Origin: Bacteroidota bacterium
Lineage (GTDB): Bacteria; Bacteroidota; Bacteroidia; Cytophagales; Cyclobacteriaceae
Reading direction: 5' to 3'
Assembly (NCBI GenBank): GCA_022571715.1
Contig: JACZXH010000015.1
Location: 1 to 54,174 of the forward strand
Length of the DNA: 54,174 nucleotides
Made by a program: the position numbers and the translations under genes. How positions within the stretch are numbered: position 1 is the first letter of the stretch; each line of letters opens with the position of its first letter. The notes under the pieces are model-generated. The model was given only the letters and a program-made list of their open reading frames with translations, was not told the DNA's origin and made no database searches. This document shows positions 48,701 through 54,174 of the stretch, piece by piece.

Positions 48701-49402
48701 CAGCTTGGAACTAAAGCAAATATGCACTTCGGGGTGGACTGGCAAGCATTCAAAACTGTGGACGACTACGATGGCGAAGACCGTTTTATCCTGGATTATG
48801 CGGGATCCATTAACGATTTTTCCATTTTTAATTTGAAAACATATCAAGGTCTCGTATTTCAAATGGACATGGATACCCGCGACAATTCAATAATTCCGGA
48901 AAGAGGCATGGTTTGGAACCTGGATCTACGGGGTTATGTTGGCCTGAACAATGCTTCCAATGACTTCACACGTTTCCAGTCCGGGGCTTCTTTTTATTAC
49001 ACGTTCCGGCTTCCTTCCAAACTCACCCTGGCAGCTCATATTGAAGGAGGCCATAATTTTGGTACATACGAATACTATCAGGGTCAGATACTCAGTGGTC
49101 CGTTGCATCTAAGAGGATACTGGAAAACACGCTTTATAGGCGACAGCCGTGCATTCAGTAACCTGGAAGTCAGATACCATCTGGCGAGGATCAGAAGCAG
49201 GGTGGTACCAATGAAAGTGGGATTGACCGGATTTTATGATATTGGCCGTGTTTGGTTGGAAGGTGAGAATTCAACTACCTGGCACAGAGGTTATGGGGGA
49301 GGATTATGGTTAGCTCCTTTTTATACCACCGTTGTAGCCTTTGAATTAGCCGGATCAGTAGAGGGAACCCGTTTTTATATCAGGCTTGGTTTCCTGTTCT
49401 GA
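45698..49402 (+). CDS. Calcineurin-type phosphatase, kinase-like middle region and outer-membrane beta-barrel in one protein
   Basis: The 1234-residue protein has a signal peptide and a metallophosphoesterase domain (about 30-390): D39 (FLIGDAGE), GDNIYPKG at 71-78, GNHDWDKG from 113, ASHHPMFSYGIHG and VAGHEHSLQY. A middle region follows: KRGGGMQTKSLRF (438-450, glycine-rich), a QYVIRS strand, LVLFEERPAG (hinge-like), DWDRHDDQW at 593-601 and PIPRDRDNAFF with D622/D624. This resembles the P-loop, catalytic loop and metal motifs of CotH/FAM20/HipA-type atypical kinases. From about 870 to the end is a BamA/Omp85-like beta-barrel (SGPLHLRGYWKTRFIG, ending FYIRLGFLF). Phosphatase and barrel are firm; the kinase reading is inference. 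Confidence 0.85.
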   Translation: MISVFFKTIFLFLCFSLAVATILVSQTLQPRYSVFLIGDAGEPSIINSPQINLLKSQLLQAAGNSAVIFLGDNIYPKGMPSYDDSERQKAEKIIVGQLSITKNTAGRVFVIPGNHDWDKGKKDGVYNNYFQEEFVEIYMDSVNIYLPDKGCPGPVEVPLTEYLVLIIIDTQWILHPWDKPRKEHGCQVQTPYDVITLTEDILRRNEGKKIIVASHHPMFSYGIHGGVTTLKNHLFPLTDISDNLYIPLPVVGSLYPFYRKYVGSLQDIANPLYKTFRDQLVELFERYPDLIHVAGHEHSLQYSYKDSIHYIVSGAGSKHTHVKLKGYSQFVKETIGFARLDYYDDGKVVVSYWDADGSMLFEKLLMKKIYNPPVSISEFVKTSHFEDSMVNTVASRRYIVKPSKYWLKGENYREVWAAPVNVPVFDIGKVKGGLTILKRGGGMQTKSLRFENPDGKQYVIRSIEKYVEKAIPEIFRETFAADLVQDQISSSNPYGAFAVPKLAEAAGIYHTNPQMYFIPDDPRFGPYRYDFANTLVLFEERPAGNRKDIDSFGNSKKIYNTADLLEQLYKDNDNNVDQHWVLKSRLFDLYIGDWDRHDDQWRWASFNNKKGKGKLFRPIPRDRDNAFFVSEGLLMSIVKRKWAMPKFQGFDYDLKNPPGFMFNARYFDRDFLSEMDAEDWRTAIHDLQQNMTDEVIEDAISTWQQPVYILAGEEVISKLKVRRGKLEEWAMDYYSFLSEIVNVRGSFKKEYFIVERLDDLKTRVRVFKMTDKKKKSKLIYDRTFILGETKEIRLYGLKGNDEFSISGNVHKGIKIRVIGGPGKDIIIDSSRVKGLLKRTIVYDTREDTDLRLGKESRNKTSNDPLVNRYARNDFKYNFTAPLVLLNYNADDKLFLGGGLVATTHGFRKTPFKSKHFLLGSIAPATSSFSFTYRSTYTDVIRNLDLQINLSALSPNYTSNFFGLGNNSVFDQKIAENKNIQTSIKYYRVRFQLFSTELLLSKQLGTKANMHFGVDWQAFKTVDDYDGEDRFILDYAGSINDFSIFNLKTYQGLVFQMDMDTRDNSIIPERGMVWNLDLRGYVGLNNASNDFTRFQSGASFYYTFRLPSKLTLAAHIEGGHNFGTYEYYQGQILSGPLHLRGYWKTRFIGDSRAFSNLEVRYHLARIRSRVVPMKVGLTGFYDIGRVWLEGENSTTWHRGYGGGLWLAPFYTTVVAFELAGSVEGTRFYIRLGFLF

Positions 49403-49575
49403 AATTTGTAAATAAGGGTTTAGTATTGTTTGGAAGATTTTAAAGTACAACAATCATAGACGGATATATTTATAAAATGTTTATCCATATATTATTCACT
49501 TTTTTTAGAATAAAATAGTTAGCTTGCGTCCCCTTTATATTCGTTAATATCAACCGACTATGATTCGATGACCTG

Positions 49576-50637
49576 ATGATTTTACTGGGTTATTTTTTTG
49601 CATTAATTATTTCATTTTACCTGCTGGCGGAAGTAAGCGACAGGTTTTTCGTACCCTCGCTTGACAAAATCGCCGAACGATTCAATATGTCTCATGATAT
49701 GGCAGGTGCTACATTAATGGCAATCGGATCAAGCGCGCCCGAACTTTTCGTAGCCATTATTTCACTTGCGTTACCAGGCAATCACGGTATCATAGGTATC
49801 GGTACCATTGTCGGGTCGGCGTTGTTTAATTTACTGGTGATAGTCGGGGCTTCCGCAGTTGTGCGTGCTGCCACGCTGTCCTGGCAGCCAATTGTACGTG
49901 ATATGTCGTTTTATACCATATCAATTGCTGCATTATTCTTCGTATTGAGGGATGGATTTGTTACAAAGTATGAAGCAGGATTAATGATCTTGTTTTATGT
50001 TGTTTATGTAATTGCAGTTGTCAAATGGAGAAAGATATTCCCATATGTAGATCAGGACCAGATCGATGAAGAAGAACCTGCCGAAGTGGAATTGAAAACG
50101 GGGTGGAAAAGAATACTTATTCCTCTTGATATGTTTCTCGAAAAGTTGTTTCCTCCTGCCCGATATTATTTTGCCATGTTCGCCCTCTCCATTATCTTTA
50201 TTGCCATATTATGCTGGGTACTAGTTGAAAGTGCGATTGGCGTTTCCAGAATCATTCATATCCCTGAACTTATAATTGCACTCACCGTGTTGGCAGTGGG
50301 TACATCTGTACCCGATATGATTTCTTCTGTGATTGTAGCTAAACAAGGCCGCGGTGGTATGGCTGTAAGCAATGCAGTTGGATCAAATATTTTTGACATA
50401 CTTATTGGTCTGGGGTTGCCCTGGCTGGTCTATATCATTTATACAGGTGGCGTACTGGTTGGAGAATCTGAAAAAGGCCTTGATAGATCAATTATTTTTC
50501 TTTTGGGGTCAGTAATAGTTGTATTTTTCACCTTTTGGATTAGAAAGTGGAAAGTAGGCCCCGGAATGGGATACTTCTTCATCTTTGCCTATCTCTTTTA
50601 CCTAATCTGGGAGCTTATGGATGTTTATCTCATCTAA
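49576..50637 (+). CDS. Na+/Ca2+ exchanger (CaCA family, K+-dependent-type residues)
   Basis: The 353-residue inner-membrane protein has two inverted halves, each with the alpha-repeat. Repeat 1 has ATLMAIGSSAPELFVAI (E56), and repeat 2 has ALTVLAVGTSVPDMISSVIV (D247) followed by GGMAVSNAVGSNIFDILIGL. The first acidic residue is Glu and the second Asp, the pair seen in K+-dependent exchangers (NCKX). About ten membrane helices are split by a cytoplasmic loop (about 160-185). It probably expels Ca2+ in exchange for Na+. It starts alone after a 173-base AT-rich gap. Confidence 0.92.
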   Translation: MILLGYFFALIISFYLLAEVSDRFFVPSLDKIAERFNMSHDMAGATLMAIGSSAPELFVAIISLALPGNHGIIGIGTIVGSALFNLLVIVGASAVVRAATLSWQPIVRDMSFYTISIAALFFVLRDGFVTKYEAGLMILFYVVYVIAVVKWRKIFPYVDQDQIDEEEPAEVELKTGWKRILIPLDMFLEKLFPPARYYFAMFALSIIFIAILCWVLVESAIGVSRIIHIPELIIALTVLAVGTSVPDMISSVIVAKQGRGGMAVSNAVGSNIFDILIGLGLPWLVYIIYTGGVLVGESEKGLDRSIIFLLGSVIVVFFTFWIRKWKVGPGMGYFFIFAYLFYLIWELMDVYLI

Positions 50638-50642
50638 GCAAA

Positions 50643-50661
50643 CAGGAACAATATATTCCTG
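50643..50661 (+). terminator. Weak hairpin after the exchanger gene
   Basis: Six complementary bases (caggaa/ttcctg) close a 7-base loop, 6 bases after the exchanger stop. The following sequence is AT-rich but has no long T-run, so termination would be modest. Confidence 0.4.
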
Positions 50662-50723
50662 TAATTATTCACAATTATTAGTTGTATATATTTAGATTAG
50701 CTGATTCTTCAATATCAGGTTTG

Positions 50724-52094
50724 ATGCACAGAATTAAACTATTTTTATTTTTTTTGACAACATCAGTGTTTTCGTATGCACAATCTGATGAAGTAGTCAT
50801 ACGTGATATTTATAACGAAGCGCTGACAAATGGGCGTAGTTATGATGTTCTTGCATATTTAAGTAACCAGATTGGAGGCAGGCTCTCAGGATCTCCGCAG
50901 GCGGCAGCGGCTGTTGAATATACCCGTCAAGTCATGCTTGATTTTGGTTTCGACACAGTTTTTCTGCAACCCATTATGGTACCTCGCTGGGTTCGAGGAG
51001 AAGTAGAAAAAGCAAAAATCATCAACAGTAAAAAAATCGGATCTGTTGAAGTAAATATTTGTGCCTTAGGCAACTCCATTGGAACTGACATGGGCGGAAT
51101 TTCTGCTCCGGTTATCGAAGTGCATAATTTCGAGGAACTGGCCGATCTGGAAGAATCAGAGGTAAAAGGAAAAATAGTGTTTTTTAACCGCCCGCTAGAC
51201 CCCACCCTGATAAATACCTTTCGGGCCTATGGCGGTGCGGTAAACCAGCGTGGCGGCGGACCCGTTATGGCGGCAAAACTAGGGGCTATAGGTGTAGTTG
51301 TCAGATCAATGACATTGTCTCTGGATGACATACCCCACACCGGGGCTACACGCTACCAGGACGGTGTGCCTAAAATACCTGCTGTTGCCATTTCCACTAA
51401 CGACGCCAATATGCTCAGCAGCCTTCTTAAAGATGACCCCGGTTTGAGGTTCTACTTCGAAACACACTGCAAAATGATGCCAGATGTGCTTTCATATAAT
51501 GTAGTAGGAGAAATTACAGGAAGTAAAAAACCGGATGAATACATCTTGGTCGGTGGCCATCTTGATTCATGGGACATTGGCGACGGTGCACACGATGACG
51601 GGGCCGGTTGTGTACAGGCAATTGAAGTATTACGGATATTTAAAGCGCTGGAAATAACACCGGTTCATTCCATACGGGCCGTAATGTTTATGAATGAAGA
51701 AAACGGCCTTAGGGGCGGAACCAGGTATGCGGAACTCGCTAAAAAGAATAACGAAAAACACATCGCTGGAATTGAATCTGACCGTGGTGGTTTTACCCCA
51801 CGTGGGTTTACAATTAGCGCTGAAGACGAAACACTCGACAAAATCATGTCCTGGAAAAACCTTTTTACACCTTACGAAGCTGACAACTTTCTCAAGGGAG
51901 GCGGGGGTGCCGACATTGGGCCTTTGCGGGCACAGGGAACGGTTCTGATAGGCCTTTATACGGATTCACAGCGGTATTTTGATTACCATCATACCGCGAT
52001 TGATACGTTTGATAAAGTGAATAAGAGAGAACTTGAAATGGGTGCGGCATCCATGGCAGCGCTTATTTATCTAATTGACCACTATGGCCTTTAG
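50724..52094 (+). CDS. Secreted M28-family zinc metallopeptidase
   Basis: The 456-residue exported peptidase has a signal peptide (LFLFFLTTSVFSYAQ) and a protease-associated-like insert (about 120-235). The M28 di-zinc centre follows: H279 and D281 in GGHLDSWD, HDDGAGC at 290-296 with the bridging Asp, catalytic Glu in NEENGLRGG, a zinc Asp in IESDRGGF and the last His in YHHTAIDTFDKV. It probably removes amino acids or dipeptides from peptides in the periplasm or outside. I place the start at ATG 50724 rather than an upstream TTG (50682), because that ATG opens the signal peptide. Confidence 0.92.
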   Translation: MHRIKLFLFFLTTSVFSYAQSDEVVIRDIYNEALTNGRSYDVLAYLSNQIGGRLSGSPQAAAAVEYTRQVMLDFGFDTVFLQPIMVPRWVRGEVEKAKIINSKKIGSVEVNICALGNSIGTDMGGISAPVIEVHNFEELADLEESEVKGKIVFFNRPLDPTLINTFRAYGGAVNQRGGGPVMAAKLGAIGVVVRSMTLSLDDIPHTGATRYQDGVPKIPAVAISTNDANMLSSLLKDDPGLRFYFETHCKMMPDVLSYNVVGEITGSKKPDEYILVGGHLDSWDIGDGAHDDGAGCVQAIEVLRIFKALEITPVHSIRAVMFMNEENGLRGGTRYAELAKKNNEKHIAGIESDRGGFTPRGFTISAEDETLDKIMSWKNLFTPYEADNFLKGGGGADIGPLRAQGTVLIGLYTDSQRYFDYHHTAIDTFDKVNKRELEMGAASMAALIYLIDHYGL

Positions 52095-52106
52095 AAAATT
52101 AATTGA

Positions 52107-52129
52107 TCCTGATTACCTCATTATCAGGA
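52107..52129 (+). terminator. Candidate intrinsic terminator after the M28 peptidase gene
   Basis: The sequence tcctga/tcagga forms a 6-base stem around an 11-base loop, 12 bases after the stop, followed by AATTTAATTTTATTTT. This is a plausible weak intrinsic terminator and separates the peptidase from the efflux operon. Confidence 0.5.
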
Positions 52130-52169
52130 ATTTAATTTTATTTTAGGAAAATTTTAAATTTCAAATAAT

Positions 52170-53327
52170 ATGAACACAATAGCAATATGTTTGAAACGAG
52201 GAAGTCTGCATCTCGCTATATGCTGTGCGCTGTTGCTAGTATCCTGTGGTAAAGAAAGTGAAAAGCAGGCGCTGCTACCTCCAACGATCCAAGTAATTGA
52301 AGTTATTCAAAAGGATGTTCCGATATACCAGGAATTCGTTGGCCAGGCATACGGGTTGCTTGACATACCCATTCGGGCCAGGGTAGAAGGATTTCTTGAG
52401 GGAATCTATTTTGATGAAGGCCATGGGGTTAAAAAGGGACAATTGCTTTATACCATTGATTCACAACCCTTTCAGGCAGAGGTAGCAGCCCAGAAAAGTA
52501 AACTTGCAGAAGCCAAAACCATTCTTGTAAATGCACAAAACGAATTGGCAAGGTACCAACCATTGGCAGATATAAATGCGGTGAGTAAAAGCGATCTTGA
52601 CGCAGCACAGGCGTCTAAAGATGCAGCTGAGTCCGGTGTAAGTGCTGCTGAAGCTAACCTCGAATTAGCATTGATTAATATGAGCTATACAAAAATCAAA
52701 TCACCTATAAACGGACTTATCGGAAAAACAGAAGCCCGGGTAGGGGAGTTTGTAGGCCAATCGCCGAACCCGGTTATCTTAAATACGGTTTCGCGAATTG
52801 ATCATATGCGTGTGCAGTTTTTCTTAACGGAATCACAGTATATTACCCTGGCAAGATATTACCTGCAGGAGCAAAGCATACCGGCTGAAAAGGTTCGAAG
52901 TCTTGAGCTAATATTGTCAGATGGATCATTGTATAGTGAAAAAGGGAAAGTGGATTTTCTTGACCGTAATGTAGATCCCGCCACAGGCTCAATGATGGTC
53001 CAGGCAAGTTTCTCAAACCCAAACAATATATTGCGTCCGGGAATGTACGCTAAAGTGAAAGTAGAAATGGAACTAATTGAAGGGGCTTTACTCGTTCCTC
53101 AGCGATGTGTGATGGAATTACAGGGACAATACTCCGTGTATGTTGTAAATGACAACAATACCGTACAATCGCGCCAGGTTGTTGTTTCTGAAAAAATCGG
53201 AGATCTCTGGCTTATCAAAGAAGGTTTGAATGCAGGCAATAAAGTGGTGATTGACGGGCTACAAAAAGTGAGATCCGGTGTTGTAATCACACCTGATCTA
53301 ATTGAATTTACGAGTGAATCCAACTAA
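52170..53327 (+). CDS. RND efflux periplasmic adaptor subunit (AcrA/MexA type), lipoprotein
   Basis: The 385-residue membrane-fusion protein has a lipobox (CALLLVSC, C26). It then shows the barrel-hairpin-lipoyl order of RND adaptors: VRARVEGFLEGIYFDEGHGVKKGQ (split by function; lipoyl half 1), a coiled-coil hairpin of about 95-160, lipoyl half 2 (INMSYTKIKSPINGLIGKTE), beta-barrel (about 200-280) and the membrane-proximal part. It links the inner-membrane pump to an outer-membrane TolC channel. The permease begins 13 bases downstream, so the two are one operon. The substrate is unknown; antibiotic or bile-type export is usual. Confidence 0.93.
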   Translation: MNTIAICLKRGSLHLAICCALLLVSCGKESEKQALLPPTIQVIEVIQKDVPIYQEFVGQAYGLLDIPIRARVEGFLEGIYFDEGHGVKKGQLLYTIDSQPFQAEVAAQKSKLAEAKTILVNAQNELARYQPLADINAVSKSDLDAAQASKDAAESGVSAAEANLELALINMSYTKIKSPINGLIGKTEARVGEFVGQSPNPVILNTVSRIDHMRVQFFLTESQYITLARYYLQEQSIPAEKVRSLELILSDGSLYSEKGKVDFLDRNVDPATGSMMVQASFSNPNNILRPGMYAKVKVEMELIEGALLVPQRCVMELQGQYSVYVVNDNNTVQSRQVVVSEKIGDLWLIKEGLNAGNKVVIDGLQKVRSGVVITPDLIEFTSESN

Positions 53328-53340
53328 TTAGCGCTGAGTT

Positions 53341-54174
53341 ATGTCTGATAATAAAGGAAACTTTTTCGTTCACAGACCTATTGTGGCCATGGTCATTGCC
53401 ATACTGATTGTCATTGTTGGTGGCGTGTCTATGATAGGCTTGCCAATAGAGCAATATCCAAACCTTACGCCACCCATTGTTCAGGTTCGAGGCACATATA
53501 CGGGCGCCAGTGCTATCAGTGTTGAAGAATCAGTGGCTACACCCCTGGAACAGCAGATCAATGGGGTGGACAATATGATCTACATGAAATCAACCAATGC
53601 CAATGACGGCACCATGGTAATTGATATTTCATTTGAAGTTGGCACAAATCCGGATATGAATACCGTACTGTCACAAAACAGGGTTTCGGCTGCAACCGCA
53701 AAATTACCCGAATCGGTTAAAAAACTAGGTGTTACCACAGAAAAGTCATTACCCAATATTCTGATGCTGATCTCCCTGACATCGGACGGCCGATACGATC
53801 AGGATTTTTTAGGTAATTACGCATTAATAAATATTAAAGACCAGTTGGCACGTATCAAAGGCATAGGCCGTGTAAATGTACTTGGGGCGTCTGATTATTC
53901 CATGCGAATTTGGGTAAAACCAGACCGCCTTGCACATATGGGGCTTACGATACCTGAAATTCAGAACGCCATAAATGAGCAGAATATCATAGTGCCAGGT
54001 GGAAAATTCGGAGCAGAACCTGCTCCGCCGGGTACTGAATTTACCTATACTGTAAGGCTTCCCGAAAGGTTCAGCAGCCCGGAAGCATTTGGCGAAATTG
54101 TAGTCAGAACACAGCCGGACGGGTCCCAAGTAAAACTTCGTGACATCGCATCCATCAACCTGGGAGTGGAAACC
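53341..54174 (+). CDS. RND efflux permease (AcrB type), 5' part only
   Basis: The frame starts at ATG 53341 and is still open at the window edge, giving 278 residues of an expected ~1050. It shows the HAE1-type start FFVHRPIVAMVIAILIVIVG (first membrane helix), QYPNLTPPIVQVRGTYTGAS, VEESVATPLEQQINGVDNM, YMKSTNANDGTMVIDISFEV and the porter-domain DYSMRIWVKPDRLAHMGLT. This is the drug-exporting RND class driven by the proton gradient. A TolC-like gene would be expected after it but lies outside the window. Confidence 0.95.
   Translation, partial: MSDNKGNFFVHRPIVAMVIAILIVIVGGVSMIGLPIEQYPNLTPPIVQVRGTYTGASAISVEESVATPLEQQINGVDNMIYMKSTNANDGTMVIDISFEVGTNPDMNTVLSQNRVSAATAKLPESVKKLGVTTEKSLPNILMLISLTSDGRYDQDFLGNYALINIKDQLARIKGIGRVNVLGASDYSMRIWVKPDRLAHMGLTIPEIQNAINEQNIIVPGGKFGAEPAPPGTEFTYTVRLPERFSSPEAFGEIVVRTQPDGSQVKLRDIASINLGVET

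Noticed and set aside
1-54174. tRNA, rRNA, intact insertion sequence, integron or prophage genes
   Set aside because: No cloverleaf, ribosomal RNA, transposase, integrase or phage structural gene was recognised in the window; only short remnants and repeats are visible.

Overview
The window reads as an AT-rich chromosomal segment from a member of the Bacteroidota, most likely an aerobic Cytophagales-type bacterium. Supporting signs are a uppS-bamA-OmpH-OmpH run, families typical of the phylum (DUF6089 barrels, DUF4286, the PycTM domain), several starts preceded by TAnnTTTG-like -7 boxes instead of sigma70 boxes, many lipoproteins, and tight ATGA/TAATG gene overlaps. Most genes are housekeeping. 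I saw no rRNA, tRNA, CRISPR array, prophage or intact insertion sequence.

Layout. 0-3 kb: the tail of a NifU-type Fe-S scaffold, a decayed VOC (glyoxalase-like) gene, an EamA permease and dusB. 3-7 kb: a CPBP protease, a DUF2007 protein, cdsA, glutamate dehydrogenase and psd, so the route from phosphatidate to phosphatidylethanolamine is partly present. 7-9.5 kb: free methionine-R-sulfoxide reductase, ribD and prmC. 9.5-16.4 kb: an amidase lipoprotein, a Gfo/Idh/MocA oxidoreductase, two related alpha/beta hydrolases and a long-chain acyl-CoA synthetase. A repeat-rich gap follows that carries a second copy of the synthetase gene's tail. 16.4-20.4 kb: a thiamine-type uptake locus on the minus strand, with a TonB-dependent receptor behind a clear TPP riboswitch, a PnuC-type permease and a NadR-like kinase. 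20.5-29.3 kb: amine oxidase, metK, an RsmI-like methylase, a YbfF-like esterase, pdxJ, yqeY, cvpA, a hydrolase, a CBS protein and nadK. 29.3-37.5 kb: two DUF6089-type barrels, uppS, bamA, two OmpH/Skp chaperones, a 0.8-kb gene desert and an LD-carboxypeptidase.

37.7-49.4 kb is the most interesting part. A minus-strand set encodes DUF4286, three small periplasmic LTxxQ/Spy-like proteins and an anti-sigma-like membrane protein. Divergent from it runs an ECF sigma factor whose operon overlaps an orphan two-helix membrane protein and polyphosphate kinase 1. Convergent with ppk1 is an HD-hydrolase/PycTM fusion. Next come a YjiK-like propeller lipoprotein and, overlapping it, a 1234-residue protein. 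That protein joins a calcineurin-type phosphatase, a middle region whose motifs resemble an atypical (CotH/FAM20/HipA-like) kinase, and an outer-membrane beta-barrel. This cluster is my candidate for an undescribed envelope phosphate or phospho-signalling system. The sequence shows the domains and overlaps; the joint function is inference.

49.5-54.2 kb: a K+-dependent-type Na+/Ca2+ exchanger, a secreted M28 peptidase, and an RND efflux adaptor followed by its permease, which runs off the window.
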